A DNA stretch of 64,000 bases from Tildeniella nuda ZEHNDER 1965/U140 (GTDB taxonomy: Bacteria; Cyanobacteriota; Cyanobacteriia; Leptolyngbyales; Leptolyngbyaceae), in the NCBI GenBank assembly GCA_019358895.1, contig JAHHIG010000015.1, positions 1 to 64,000 on the forward strand, given 5' to 3'. The notes under the pieces were generated by a model. That model saw only the letters and a list, made by a program, of their open reading frames with translations, had not been told where the DNA came from and ran no database searches. Positions 16,125 to 26,000 of the stretch are shown here, piece by piece. The translations under genes were made by a program, and so were the position numbers. Numbering within the stretch: the stretch's first letter is position 1; every line of letters starts with the position of its first letter.

Positions 16125-16211
16125 GCTAAAAAACATTGCGACCAAAACCACTTTAAGATGGACTGAGTATCTGATCGATCATAGTTGTCTGCAAAGATCG
16201 AGGCTCTAGCG

Positions 16212-16694
16212 ATGAACTGGCAAGAAGTGTGTGACAACAAAGCGTTGCAAGATCTCCCCTTTAAGATTGAACTGAATAAATGGGGGCAGATTGTGATGAG
16301 TCCTGTCAAGGTGAAGCATTCCTTTTTTCAAGGCAGGATTCAAAGCCTTCTGGAGTCTTTGTTGTCAACAGGAACCGTTATGCCAGAGTTAGCCATTCAA
16401 ACGACGGATGGCGTTAAAGTGGCTGATGTTGTTTGGGTTTCCGATCGCCGCCTGGATGTGATTGAAGAAGAGACTGCTGCCTCGATCGCACCCGAAATTT
16501 GTGTCGAAGTGAAATCAGCCAGCAACACGCTCGAAGAAATGCTGGTCAAGAAAGAACTCTACCTTGGTGCAGGCGCAGTAGAAGTCTGGCTCTGCGGCAA
16601 GAGTGGGGTAATGAGCTTTTACAATCAGCAAGGGCAGTTGGACGCATCGTTGCTCGTGCCGGATTTTCCAAACCTGATTCAGCGGAAGACTTAG
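16212..16694 (+). CDS. Uma2 family endonuclease-like protein (DUF820)
   Basis: A 160-residue protein of the PD-(D/E)XK-fold Uma2 family, hugely expanded in cyanobacteria. Typical features are K-H-S-F-F-Q-G-R-I near residue 37, K-V-A-D-V-V-W-V-S with the active-site Asp, PEICVEVKS with the E-x-K motif, then EMLVKKELYLGAGAVEVWL. ATG 16212 was taken over a TTG nine codons earlier. Role in the cell unknown; nuclease activity is predicted from the fold only. Confidence 0.85.
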   Translation: MNWQEVCDNKALQDLPFKIELNKWGQIVMSPVKVKHSFFQGRIQSLLESLLSTGTVMPELAIQTTDGVKVADVVWVSDRRLDVIEEETAASIAPEICVEVKSASNTLEEMLVKKELYLGAGAVEVWLCGKSGVMSFYNQQGQLDASLLVPDFPNLIQRKT

Positions 16695-16722
16695 CAAGGG
16701 CAGGGCAGAAATCATGAAAGTA

Positions 16723-16746
16723 AGGGTCGGGAATGTTCTTGACCCT
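16723..16746. terminator. Possible bidirectional terminator hairpin
   Basis: AGGGTC and GACCCT form a 6-bp stem with a 12-base loop between the convergent Uma2 and hemB genes. The stem is short and no clear T-run follows, so this is weak. Confidence 0.3.
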
Positions 16747-16768
16747 CATCTACAAACTGATCTGATCG

Positions 16769-17752
16769 CTACACTCCCAGCCAGCGAGCCGCATCTTTAG
16801 CGTGGTAGGTCAGGATCAAATCAGCTCCAGCACGTTTGAAGCCTGTCAATGTTTCCATCACCACACGCTGTTCGTCGATCCAGTCATTGAGGGCAGCGGC
16901 TTTAATCATGGAGTATTCGCCGGAAACGTTATAAGCGGCAACGGGTAGATTGGTTGCTTCTTTCACGCGCCAAATGATGTCCATATATGCCAGAGCGGGC
17001 TTCACCATCAGCATATCGGCACCTTCAGCGATGTCGAGTTCAATTTCTTTGATTGCCTCGCGGGCGTTGCCAGGGTCCATCTGGTAGGTGCGTCGATCGC
17101 CAAACTGAGGGGCAGAGTCTGCCGCATCTCGAAAGGGACCATAGTAGGCAGAGGCATACTTCGCCGCATAAGACATGATCGGCGTGTCTTCAAAACCTGC
17201 CGCATCCAGCCCTTCGCGAATCGCCTGCACAAACCCATCCATCATGCCCGATGGCGCAATGATGTCGGCTCCTGCCTGTGCCTGCGAAACAGCGGTTTTC
17301 TTCAGCAGTTCCAGCGTGGGATCGTTCAATACCCGTCCACTCAGATCACCGACTTGCAGATAGCCACAGTGCCCGTGAGATGTATATTCGCAAAGGCAGG
17401 TGTCAGCAATGACAAGCAAATCGGGAACCGCCTGCTTCACCGCCGTAGCCGCTTTTTGCACAATGCCATGATCGTGCCATGCACCCGTCGCATCCGTATC
17501 TTTATCGGCAGGAATGCCAAACAGAATGATCGCTGGAATACCCAGGTCGTAGACTTCCTTCGCTTCTTCCACGATTTTGTCTACCGAAAGCTGAAAGACA
17601 CCCGGCATCGATCGCACTTCTTTTGCAAAGCCCTCCCCAGGCACCGCAAACAGTGGATAGATTAAGTCGCTCGTGGTGACAACTGTTTCACGTACCATCC
17701 GACGAAGCTGAGGATGGCTGCGAAGACGACGGGGACGCTGGTTAGGAAACAT
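16769..17752 (-). CDS. hemB: Delta-aminolevulinic acid dehydratase (porphobilinogen synthase)
   Basis: A 327-residue HemB, the cytosolic enzyme condensing two 5-aminolevulinates to porphobilinogen for chlorophyll, heme and bilins. Visible are [18 protein letters not shown], the metal-site region [14 protein letters not shown], the Schiff-base lysines in [18 protein letters not shown] and [12 protein letters not shown], and the substrate loop NVSGEYSM. I placed the start at M-F-P-N-Q-R-P (17752); a TTG eight codons upstream is possible. The zinc-type cysteines near residue 120 are present. Confidence 0.97.
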   Translation of the reverse strand: MFPNQRPRRLRSHPQLRRMVRETVVTTSDLIYPLFAVPGEGFAKEVRSMPGVFQLSVDKIVEEAKEVYDLGIPAIILFGIPADKDTDATGAWHDHGIVQKAATAVKQAVPDLLVIADTCLCEYTSHGHCGYLQVGDLSGRVLNDPTLELLKKTAVSQAQAGADIIAPSGMMDGFVQAIREGLDAAGFEDTPIMSYAAKYASAYYGPFRDAADSAPQFGDRRTYQMDPGNAREAIKEIELDIAEGADMLMVKPALAYMDIIWRVKEATNLPVAAYNVSGEYSMIKAAALNDWIDEQRVVMETLTGFKRAGADLILTYHAKDAARWLGV

Positions 17753-18130
17753 AGGAGTAATGCGGCGAGAGGACAAAGGGATGAGCAGTTGGCGGGAGCG
17801 GTCAGCCGTCGGCAGCCAATGACTGAATGATGTGGTGAAGTGGGTTGTTGATAGCGAGTGATTGGTGACTTACTAGAAGCCTGTGAGACTTAAAGCGCAT
17901 CAAACTCAAGCTGACCACTAACGGCTGAACGCTGATCGCTTTAAAAGTCTAAAACGTTCTGCTCACGGTCTACGCACTGCTTTCGTAACGTTCTGTTGCA
18001 ATCATTCGCAAGCTAGAGCGAAGAAGCCTGAGTTTTGCCTTTTAGCGAGAAGGCGTTGTGAGAAAGCAGGAGGCTCAGCCTTCAGCCTTCAGCCTTCAGC
18101 TTTCAGCTTTCAGCTTTCAGCTCTCATCCC
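17753..18130. repeat. Intergenic gap with 7-bp tandem repeats
   Basis: No gene seen. The stretch 18075-18125 is a run of TCAGCCT/TCAGCTT heptamers, and elsewhere there are degenerate GCTGAACGCTGATCG units. These are STRR-type cyanobacterial repeats between hemB and rpiA. Confidence 0.7.
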
Positions 18131-18844
18131 TCAAAACTCTCTTACCGATGGCTTCCCATCTTTCACTTCGCCGACCAGGACAAGGCTGGCAACGCCGACA
18201 AACAAACCATTCTCCAAAACGCCAGGAATATTGTTGAGAATTTTCTCTAGCTCAGCGGGGTTATCAATACCATTGTCAAATTTTACGTCGATGACAAAGT
18301 TGCCTTGATCGGTAATGACAGGACCTGCTTTTTTGACCCCCATGCGGAGTTGGGGTTTGCCACCCAATGTCACGATCGCCTTCATCACGGGACTCATCGC
18401 CATCGGAATCACTTCTACAGGCAACAGAAATGTCGTGCCCAGCTTAGCAACCAACTTGCCACTATCGACTACGACAATGAATTGATCGGCGAAGGCATCG
18501 ACAATCTTTTCCTGGGTGTGAGCCGCGCCGCCACCTTTGATCAGATTCTTCTGCGGGTCAACCTCATCGGCACCATCGATCGCGATATCAATGCGATCGA
18601 CCTCATCTAGCGTCGTCAGCGGAATGCCGTATTCTTTTGCCAGCACGATCGCCTGAAACGAGGTACTCACGCCTTTGATGTCCTTCAGATCGCCACTTTT
18701 GAGCCGATCGCCCAACGACTGAATCGCAAACGCTGTCGTTGACCCAGTGCCGAGTCCTACAATGGAACCTGACTGCACTCGTGCAGCGGCAGCCGCTCCA
18801 ACCTGCTTTTTCGATTGTGTTGTAGGGTCAAGTTCAGTACTCAT
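18131..18844 (-). CDS. rpiA: Ribose-5-phosphate isomerase A
   Basis: A 237-residue RpiA interconverting ribose-5-phosphate and ribulose-5-phosphate in the Calvin and pentose phosphate pathways. The signatures are [13 protein letters not shown], the [13 protein letters not shown] loop with its catalytic Asp, [15 protein letters not shown] with the catalytic Lys and Glu, and VIPMA. The length is normal. Monocistronic. Confidence 0.97.
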   Translation of the reverse strand: MSTELDPTTQSKKQVGAAAAARVQSGSIVGLGTGSTTAFAIQSLGDRLKSGDLKDIKGVSTSFQAIVLAKEYGIPLTTLDEVDRIDIAIDGADEVDPQKNLIKGGGAAHTQEKIVDAFADQFIVVVDSGKLVAKLGTTFLLPVEVIPMAMSPVMKAIVTLGGKPQLRMGVKKAGPVITDQGNFVIDVKFDNGIDNPAELEKILNNIPGVLENGLFVGVASLVLVGEVKDGKPSVREF

Positions 18845-19040
18845 AACGGCACTTTAAAGTTGTTGGTTGTTGGTTGTTAGAAAGGTAGAGGGAAAGGCTA
18901 AAGGATGAAGGATCAAAATTCAGTGGTCAATAGACTTAGAAATCAAGAACAAAATTTTCAACTCAAAATTTCAGCCTCTAGCCTTTATTTTTTAGCCTTT
19001 AGCCTTTCCCCTTTCCCCTGCCTCCGTCAGTCTACTATCG

Positions 19041-20054
19041 ATGGGCGATCTTCCTATGAGTTGGCATGAAGATTTTTCCGAAACGGACTATCAACAATAC
19101 TGGAATCTCTCACCCGAAGCGCGTGGTCAGAGATTGACCGATCAGCAAACGGCTGACGCTTTGAAGGCATTACTGCTGTATCAGCAAGGGCGACAAGCGT
19201 TAGACACTCACGACGTGAATACCGCGATCGCCAGTTTTGCTGAGGCACTGACCCTACGACCCGGTTGGCACGATGTGTGGGCGGGTCATGCTGCTGCTTT
19301 GCTGAAGGCAGGAGAGCAGGAGACCGCGATCGTCAGTTGCGATCGTGCCCTGGAGCTGGAGCCATCGTCCGCTGAAGCCTGGAGCGTGAAGGGTGCAGCC
19401 CTATATCGTCTGGGACGACATGAAGCAGCAGCGAACAGTTGCGATCGTGCCCTGGAACTAAACCCTGATGACCATCAAGCATGGAGCACCCTGAGCGATG
19501 CCCTCAACCGTCAAGGACGCTACGAAGAAGCGGTGGTCAGCTACGACAAGGCGCTGGCTTTGAAACCAGACGAGCCATTCACCTGGGGCAACCGAGGCGC
19601 GGCACTACAAAAGCTGGGTCGCTATGAAGAAGCCATTTCTAGCTACGACAAACTGTTGCAGGCAGAGCCGAAGCGCTATCGGCTCTGGCATCAACGGGGG
19701 CTTGCCTTACGGAAATTGCGCCGCTTTGATGCCGCGATCGCAAATTTCGATGAGGCTTTGAGCCTTCAGCCTGATTTCTACCCGGCAACGCGCAGTAAAC
19801 TATTCATGCTTCTGCAAACGGGACAGCTTTGGCGCTATGTCACAGGCAGCAAAACGCCAACAGAACGGGAAAAAGTGACCAGAGATTTGCGTAACGTCTG
19901 CGACTCCGTGGTCAAAACGAAATTACCAACGCTGGTTGTGATTAGCTTAGTAGTGCTTTCCAGCACGCACAGTCAGGTAATGGCGCTGGCGATCGCAGGC
20001 GTGTTCCTGCTCATTGCCGCGATCGGCGATCTCCTCGCAGAATCTCAGCAATAA
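19041..20054 (+). CDS. TPR-repeat protein with C-terminal membrane segments
   Basis: A 337-residue protein with about six tandem TPR units (residues 50-255) showing the W-A-L-G-F-A-P pattern, for example GWHDVWAGHAAALLKAGEQE and HQAWSTLSDALNRQGRYEEA. Two hydrophobic segments lie near the C-terminus (about 290-330). TPRs mediate protein-protein contacts, so this is probably a membrane-attached scaffold facing the cytoplasm. An ATG five codons downstream is an alternative start. Partner unknown. Confidence 0.85.
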   Translation: MGDLPMSWHEDFSETDYQQYWNLSPEARGQRLTDQQTADALKALLLYQQGRQALDTHDVNTAIASFAEALTLRPGWHDVWAGHAAALLKAGEQETAIVSCDRALELEPSSAEAWSVKGAALYRLGRHEAAANSCDRALELNPDDHQAWSTLSDALNRQGRYEEAVVSYDKALALKPDEPFTWGNRGAALQKLGRYEEAISSYDKLLQAEPKRYRLWHQRGLALRKLRRFDAAIANFDEALSLQPDFYPATRSKLFMLLQTGQLWRYVTGSKTPTEREKVTRDLRNVCDSVVKTKLPTLVVISLVVLSSTHSQVMALAIAGVFLLIAAIGDLLAESQQ

Positions 20055-20088
20055 TCCAGACTCAATGTCCAGTCTTACTAGAGGTGCT

Positions 20089-20460
20089 ATGTCTCGCAAA
20101 CGCTTCGTGATCGAAATGGGTATGGGCGTTGACCAACACGGGCAGGAACCAACTGTTGCAGCGGCTCGTGCTGTCCGTAACGCGATCGCACACAACGCCC
20201 TTCCTGGCATTTGGGAAGTCGCTGGTTTAAGCGATCCCGATCAGATGCTGGTCGAGGTTCAGGTAGCGGTACCGTACCCCGATCAGGTGCGAGAAGCGGA
20301 CGTGCTGGCAGTGCTGCCCTTTGGACGCAAAACGCTCAAAGTAGAGGCTGGCGGCATGATTGTTCAAGGACGAGCGATCGCGTCACTCAATGACAAAAAC
20401 GATGAAATGCTGGTCGCCGTCGCATCAGTAACGGTGCTGGTTGAGATGCCGGATGAGTAG
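20089..20460 (+). CDS. Lin0512 family protein
   Basis: A 123-residue protein of the Lin0512 family (Pfam PF09585), function unknown. The start M-S-R-K-R-F-V-I-E-M-G-M-G-V-D-Q-H-G is the family N-terminus, and GAGGT lies seven bases before this ATG. Two conserved parts follow: TVAAARAVRNAIAHNALPG and a V-Q-V-A-V-P-Y-P-D-Q-V strand. It follows the TPR gene by 34 bases and may be cotranscribed. Confidence 0.85.
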   Translation: MSRKRFVIEMGMGVDQHGQEPTVAAARAVRNAIAHNALPGIWEVAGLSDPDQMLVEVQVAVPYPDQVREADVLAVLPFGRKTLKVEAGGMIVQGRAIASLNDKNDEMLVAVASVTVLVEMPDE

Positions 20461-20633
20461 GAAGAGGGCAGGAGGCAGAAGACAAAGGCTAAAGGCTAAA
20501 GGCTAAAGGCTAAAGGCTAAAAACTGTATTCAAAGCTTTTTAGCGTATCGGCGCAAAGTGCTATTTAAAACTCAAAACTTCCCCTGCCTCACCCCTACTC
20601 CCCACTCCCCACTCCCCACTCCCCTCCATCACT
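20461..20633. repeat. 8-bp GGCTAAA tandem repeats and CACTCCC repeats
   Basis: 20484-20521 is a tandem run of AAAGGCTA octamers (about five units); 20590-20630 is ACTCCCC-type. No gene. Confidence 0.7.
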
Positions 20634-21065
20634 TCACTCCCCTCCCCCCTCATCCTGAAGCTGCCCGCCCTTGCAGAGGCGATCGATGAGTTCTAGCAGC
20701 GCCTGGTAATTGGTGATGGGCTTGACGCAAAGTGCATCGGCTTGCGATCGTTTCAGCAACCCCTCACGCTCATTGAGCATGGCATAGGCAGTGACAAGAA
20801 TAATTGGCAAATGTGAGGTTTCGGGGTGGTTTTTGAGAAAGCGTGCCAGGTCGGCACCACTGATCGCTTGTCCCTCCCATTCAGCTCCGGGTAAGTTGAC
20901 ATCCATCAGCACAATGTCAGTAGGCTGCGATCGACAGCACGAAACGATCGCGGCAGGCTCATCTGCAATGACAACCTGATGTCCACCCAACCGCTGAATC
21001 AGTTTGGCAGTTCCTTTTGCCAACAGTGCGTCATCATCAACCAAAAGTACATTCCAGCCACACAT
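20634..21065 (-). CDS. Stand-alone response regulator receiver protein
   Basis: A 143-residue receiver domain with no output domain. The acidic pocket is L-L-V-D-D-D (residues 7-12), the phosphoacceptor Asp is in VLMDVNLPGAEW, the switch Thr is in ILVTAYA and the conserved Lys is in CVKPI. It lies 97 bases downstream of the split phytochrome-like kinase on the same strand, so it is the likely partner. It probably signals by protein contact, as in other cyanobacterial CheY-like proteins. Confidence 0.92.
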   Translation of the reverse strand: MCGWNVLLVDDDALLAKGTAKLIQRLGGHQVVIADEPAAIVSCCRSQPTDIVLMDVNLPGAEWEGQAISGADLARFLKNHPETSHLPIILVTAYAMLNEREGLLKRSQADALCVKPITNYQALLELIDRLCKGGQLQDEGGGE

Positions 21066-21162
21066 GGTTTTTCTTCTCTTGTATCAAAACGGATACGCAG
21101 ACATGGAACGGGAGTAGATCGCTCTTTTCCGACCTACAACAGTAATTGTGGGCTGCTTACGG

Positions 21163-23310
21163 CTAGAGTGATGGATCAGGGATAGTAAACCTGATGGTCG
21201 TGCCTTGCTCCTTGCCGGGGCTTTCTAGCCAAATTTGTCCGTTCATCAATTCCACCAGGCGCTTGCAAATGGTCAGCCCTAGACCCGTGCCACCGTAGCG
21301 GCGTTTGATCGAACCATCTGCCTGTACGAATGGTTCAAAGAGTAAGTCTTTATGCTCACGATCGATGCCAATGCCCGTATCGGCAACCGAAATTTCGATG
21401 ACCTGCTGGGGTGACTGGTCGATCGTTTGAATGCATCGAAGGACACGCACACGCACGTCGCCAGAGTGAGTAAACTTAAAGGCGTTTGCCAGCAGATTCG
21501 TCAGAATTTGTCTCAGTTTGACCACATCTGCTCGGACGCAGCTCACCTGGCAATCAATCAAGAGGGGAATGCCCTTTTGACGGCTCTCTAGCTGGAAGAG
21601 ATCCGCTTGTGTTTGCAAAAGTTTTTGCAGGTCAATCAGTTCCCACTGAACAGACATTCGCCCTGCCTCAATTTTGGCAATATCAAGAATTTAGTTGATG
21701 ATATCAACTAAATTCTCCGCTGAATGATAAGCAACGTTGATATATTCTTGCAGTTCCTCTGGGTTGTCATACAAGCCCTGCTTCAGCAGCTCAAGATAGT
21801 TCAGCGTAGAGGCAAGCGGGGTTCTTAGTTCGTGGCTGGTGGAGGAGAGAAAGTCGGACTTGAGGCGGCTTGCTTCTTCAGCCGATGTGCGTGCCACGTT
21901 AAGCTCACGGTTCCGCATTTCGACCAGAATGCGCTGTTCGCGTTCGCAGCGGTAGAGTCGATTTTGCATGATCGCCATCGTCAGGTGTGTCCCCAGCGAT
22001 CGCACCAGTTCAAGTTCGTTTGTCGTCCACTGCTGCACTTGTCCATGCTTGAGTTCTTGCCAAGCCGCAAATGACTCTCGCACGCGCTGATTCCGTTCAT
22101 CCGGGTCAAACCGACCAGCCCAGAGAATATTCGTGTCAATTTCGTCGCGGAAGAGCGTCAGGCAACCCAGGGGTAGATCCCCGTAGCGCAAGGGCATCAC
22201 CAGTAGGCTGCGAATGTGAGTGCTGCGAAAGCCCGATCGCACCTCTTCTAGCAGTGGTTCCTGGTACAAATCGGGCACTACTCTAGGGCTGCACCCAGCC
22301 GGGTTTTCTACGGTTAAATAGTTGAGGGCATCGTGCTCTAGATTTAGCTCTGCCCATTCATCCAGCAAGCCTTCTATCGATGGCGGAGGCAGTTCGACCG
22401 ATGTAAATAGCTGCTGCCAGAAAGAAGCGGCTTCTAGCGGTTGGTCTTGACTGAGATCATCTGGTTGCTGACCTGTAGTGTAAATCTGCGTCATGGCATC
22501 GACTTCATTTGACGCTAGATAAAGACGACCCGCAGCACACCCAGTTACCTTAACAACCTGTTCCAGGACAAGCTGTAGTACCTCGTAGATGGGCATCGGT
22601 GAGTGTAACAGCGTTGAAATCTGATTGATGATGGCTTCCCGATCGGCTTTCGCACGGGTATTGGTGAGCAGTTGGGATTGAGCGATCGCGATCGACACAT
22701 GATCCGCCACCATCTGCACTGTCTTTAGACGCTTTTCGGAGAATTGCTTGGGTGTAGCGTGATGAGAGACGAGCAGCCCCCACAAATCTTGACGGTGAAA
22801 AATCGGGATGACGAGCGAGGACTGTACCCCCATCGCTGTCAGATACTTTATGTGGCAGGGATCAACCGGACGGCGTAATACCGCTTCGATCGGCAACGTT
22901 TGCACGTCCTCTAGGGTCAATGCTCCCGGCGTTTGGGGATGCTCTAACCGACTGAGGGTAACGCTTTGCGATGGCACGTCAACAATGCAACGCTGCCGCG
23001 CTTTAATGAACAGTTCTCTGGAAGCAGCAGGAATATCAGTCGCTGGAAAGTATAATCCCATCAAGGACGGCAAGCGTGTCAGATCGGTTGCTTCTGCAAT
23101 GACCACTCCCGTACCATCGGGTTGGAAGCGGTAAATCTTGACGCGATCGGTGCCCAAAAACGACTGGATCTCCGCTACCGTGGCAGAGAGAATCTCTTGC
23201 AGCTCGAGAGACTGCCGAATCCGGTTAGTCATCCGGTGCAGCAGGTTTCCCTGAGTTAAACTTTGCTCTGCCAGTTTCGATCGCGGTCGCTTAGCCATAA
23301 ACCCTTTCAT
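21163..23310 (-). pseudogene. Phytochrome-like GAF hybrid histidine kinase cut by an in-frame TAA
   Basis: One kinase gene in two pieces. The N-terminal piece (stop TAA at 21691-21693) has a phytochrome/cyanobacteriochrome-type GAF with FPATDIPAASREL, R-C-I-V-D-V and the bilin-type C-H motif DPCHIKYLTAMGVQ, then a second GAF and the H-box SSTSHELRTPLA. Right after SAENLVDIIN the frame meets TAA, then continues without shift as ILDIAKIEAGRM, the normal next part of the dimerisation helix. The second piece (21163-21657 if started at its ATG) has the N-box RQILTNLLANAFKF, DTGIGI and GGTGLGLTI. A CAA-to-TAA change would explain it. As encoded, sensor and ATPase are separate; activity would need readthrough or the stop is an error. 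Confidence 0.82.
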
Positions 23311-23563
23311 GTGTACAGTCACTTTTTAACTGCCTTTCTCTAACTGCCTTTTTAAGGGCTAATGCGAAAAAATGGTTGCAAGCTGCCGCCTGCAACGATC
23401 GAGCAGACAGACCGTGAAACTGCAAAGCCTCTGGGTACAATCCGCAGATCTTCTGACAACGGCTGAGACAATTCCGTGCAACAACGGACGATTTGCGATC
23501 GCCACACTTAGTTTATGGATAGACAAGACCTTGCAGCGACGCGAAATTTACTGAAATTCAGTA

Positions 23564-24439
23564 CTATCTCAGTAGAGCGCCCCATGTTCCCGCACCAACC
23601 ACCCCATCCGGCTCAAGCTTAAAGCGTCGTTGTGCAGCCTTCACAGCCGTCAACGTTTCGGCACCAAACGTGCCATCGGCTGCACCTTTTAAGATACCGA
23701 GCGATTGTAGCCGTTCTTGCAGCACCAGCACAGCCGATCCCTTCATACCCTGCTTTAAGATCGGCAGCGCTACCGATGCAGTGGTTGGTGTATTCACTGC
23801 TGCCGGACGGGCTTCTTTGGCTGGTTTAGCCCGTGTTGGAGCCACTTTAGTCGAAGCAGGTTTCACAGCGGGGCGAGGGCTGGCAGCAGGCACATTGCTT
23901 GAGGGTGCTGGGCTTGCCCCCGTAGGAATCGGGAATGATGCTGAGCCGCTGCCGACTGAAGGTGATACGGGGCTGCTCGTGGTTGGAGTGGGGGTTGGAG
24001 TTGCCGCTATCGGGGCTGGGCTAGGCATCTCTGCGATCGCTGGAAAAAGACGATTCCAGGTTGCTGGACCTGTAACACCGTCTGCACTCAAGCCAGCCGC
24101 TTGCTGAAACTGGGAAACAGCCGAAACAGTGCTCTGACCATAGACCCCATCGACTCTGCCCCCGTAGTATCCCAATAGTTTAAGGGTTGCTTGCAGCTCA
24201 GTCACCTCAGATCCTCGACTACCCGGTTTTAGCGTCGGACGCATGAGTGCATCAGTGGGAGTGGCTCCGATTGACTCGGTGGCTGCGGCACCAGTTGTCT
24301 GGCTAAAAGCACTCGCTGTCGTAGCGTAAACGAGGGCGGTATAGCCTAAGCTGATTGCCGACAAACTGAAGGCTGTGCGGCGAAGCAGCCAAAAAATTAA
24401 CGTCGGAGGCTTAGATGAGTCTGCCCGCGTGTTACCCAT
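23564..24439 (-). CDS. Exported protein with two peptidoglycan-binding domains
   Basis: A 291-residue protein. ATG 24439 was chosen because AAGGA stands about eight bases upstream. A basic N-terminus and hydrophobic segment (about residues 18-45) act as signal or anchor. Two PG_binding_1 domains follow, at about 75-140 (GSRGSEVTELQATLKLLGYY, D-G-V-T-G-P-A-T-W) and 225-291 (GMKGSAVLVLQERLQSLG, D-G-V-V-G-A-G-T-W), joined by a Pro/Ser/Ala/Thr linker. Binds cell-wall glycan in the periplasm; no catalytic domain is present. Confidence 0.88.
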   Translation of the reverse strand: MGNTRADSSKPPTLIFWLLRRTAFSLSAISLGYTALVYATTASAFSQTTGAAATESIGATPTDALMRPTLKPGSRGSEVTELQATLKLLGYYGGRVDGVYGQSTVSAVSQFQQAAGLSADGVTGPATWNRLFPAIAEMPSPAPIAATPTPTPTTSSPVSPSVGSGSASFPIPTGASPAPSSNVPAASPRPAVKPASTKVAPTRAKPAKEARPAAVNTPTTASVALPILKQGMKGSAVLVLQERLQSLGILKGAADGTFGAETLTAVKAAQRRFKLEPDGVVGAGTWGALLR

Positions 24440-24807
24440 TGCTGGAATCCTTCTAGAAAGAATTGAACGATGATTCAAAACGCCGATCGGTGAGAATATT
24501 TTTTGACAAACAGGCGGTTGAGGGGGTGAAGATGCTCATCAGAGCGGTTTCCATCCAGTAAATTTACCCTAGAGATACTATAGATGAGTCAGGATCAAAT
24601 ACAACCAGAGAGTTTCTTAAATCACCTCTGAAGCATGTGCGAGAACGATCGAAGCGGATCGTCATACCATACAGACAAGAACAGACAAGAGCCATGAAGG
24701 TGGGATGAGTTGTGATATCTGTTTTACAGCAACGATCGCACGATGTGCCGTTTCTACCATAACCATGTCCACGTTGAGCAAGACGTAGTAGGAGTAATCG
24801 ACGATCG
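24440..24807. other. Divergent intergenic region, no supported gene
   Basis: 368 bases between divergent genes. Only a 15-codon frame (ATG near 24583) appears. An AGGAG near 24790 serves the gene at 24808. No hairpin or repeat of note. Confidence 0.4.
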
Positions 24808-25848
24808 ATGCGCCATTCACTATTGAGCCGCTTTCAAGGAACACTGCTGGTAGCGGCGTTGGGTGATGAGTTGGGGACTTACAGTCGGTTAGGACAACCT
24901 TCAACACCGGACGGCACCACTGGATTAAGGCAAGATCTGTCAGCCCTGGCTCCGGCTAATCTCACCAGTTGGCATCCTGGGAGTGCCTCTGGACGCAGCA
25001 TTTCTTCTACGTCTTCAGCCCCTTGGGGTAGTGCCGCAGTTCGTTGTGCTCGTGCGCTCGTTCAAGCTGGTAGCTGGCACGAGCTGGAAATGGCGGCGAT
25101 CGGCGTTCGCCTTGCGGCTGATCGGTTGGCGGTTGGTGCAGCATTGGGCAAACCGCGCGCTTCCTTGAAGGCGGCGGAAGGAGCACTGGCTACACTCCCC
25201 ATCGCCTTATTCTTTTATGATAGTGAAATCAGACAACAGCAGCTATTGGTACAAACAGTTCAGCTCTGGCAAGCTCCGCCCGATGGTGAAGCTGGGCTGC
25301 TGGCGATCGGCTATGCGATCGCGCAGGTACTGAAAGAGCGCCTGGAACGCCTGACCCTGTTGCCCCAAATCCTTGCTTACCTCAAACAGAGTACTGCCAA
25401 GCCAACCGCTTCCCTGCTAAATTTGACGAAGACGTTGGAGCAGGTTCAGACTCTTCTCCAACATGGTGCCGGACTTTACGCCGCGATCGAACAGCTACGA
25501 GCTGTAACCACTCAATCGGAGAGCAGGGCGATCGCGATCGCCTTCTACTGTTTCCTGAGTACGCCAGACGATCTGCGTCTATCACTGTTGCGGGCGGCGC
25601 GTAGCGGTGAGGTTGCGCCAGCGGCATGTGCCTTGACGGGTGCCTTGAGCGGTGCTCATAACAGCCTCAACGGACTGCCATTGTCATGGCGGATAAATAG
25701 CTCAATCCCTTTGCTATGGGGGCTTTCTAGCGAAGAGATGAATCAGCTGGCAGCCCGTCTGTTTGCCGTTTGGTCAGGTGTTTACGCTTCAGGAACCGTA
25801 ACCAACGCATCTGCGATCGCCGCTCCTGGGGTGATTCGTCCTCGTTAA
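24808..25848 (+). CDS. Degenerate ADP-ribosylglycohydrolase-fold protein
   Basis: A 346-residue all-helical protein. The N-terminus S-R-F-Q-G-T-L-L-V-A-A-L-G-D-E-L-G resembles the R-x2-G-x3-G-x-A-x-G-D-A-x-G opening of ADP-ribosylglycohydrolases, and GALSGAHNSLNGLPLSWR near residue 280 matches the family's G-A-x2-G-A...I-P-x-W segment. The metal-binding acidic pairs usual in active enzymes (T-D-D, D-S-D) are not seen. It is therefore likely a non-catalytic or diverged member, a type common in cyanobacteria. Function unknown. Confidence 0.6.
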   Translation: MRHSLLSRFQGTLLVAALGDELGTYSRLGQPSTPDGTTGLRQDLSALAPANLTSWHPGSASGRSISSTSSAPWGSAAVRCARALVQAGSWHELEMAAIGVRLAADRLAVGAALGKPRASLKAAEGALATLPIALFFYDSEIRQQQLLVQTVQLWQAPPDGEAGLLAIGYAIAQVLKERLERLTLLPQILAYLKQSTAKPTASLLNLTKTLEQVQTLLQHGAGLYAAIEQLRAVTTQSESRAIAIAFYCFLSTPDDLRLSLLRAARSGEVAPAACALTGALSGAHNSLNGLPLSWRINSSIPLLWGLSSEEMNQLAARLFAVWSGVYASGTVTNASAIAAPGVIRPR

Positions 25849-26000
25849 AGTGCTGATCAACGTCTATAAAGGTGTGTGGTGAGGCTCCGCTGCAAAGGTA
25901 AAACGGGTTTCTATAATGGAAGGGCTATGTCGATCGTTCTCGCTCCGTCTCGTTATCCCATTCAAAGTCGCTGCCACGGGTGGGGCGACCGCGTGTCACT

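Noticed and set aside
24583-24630. 15-codon open frame in the gap before 24808
   Set aside because: Too short, with no ribosome binding site or recognisable pattern.
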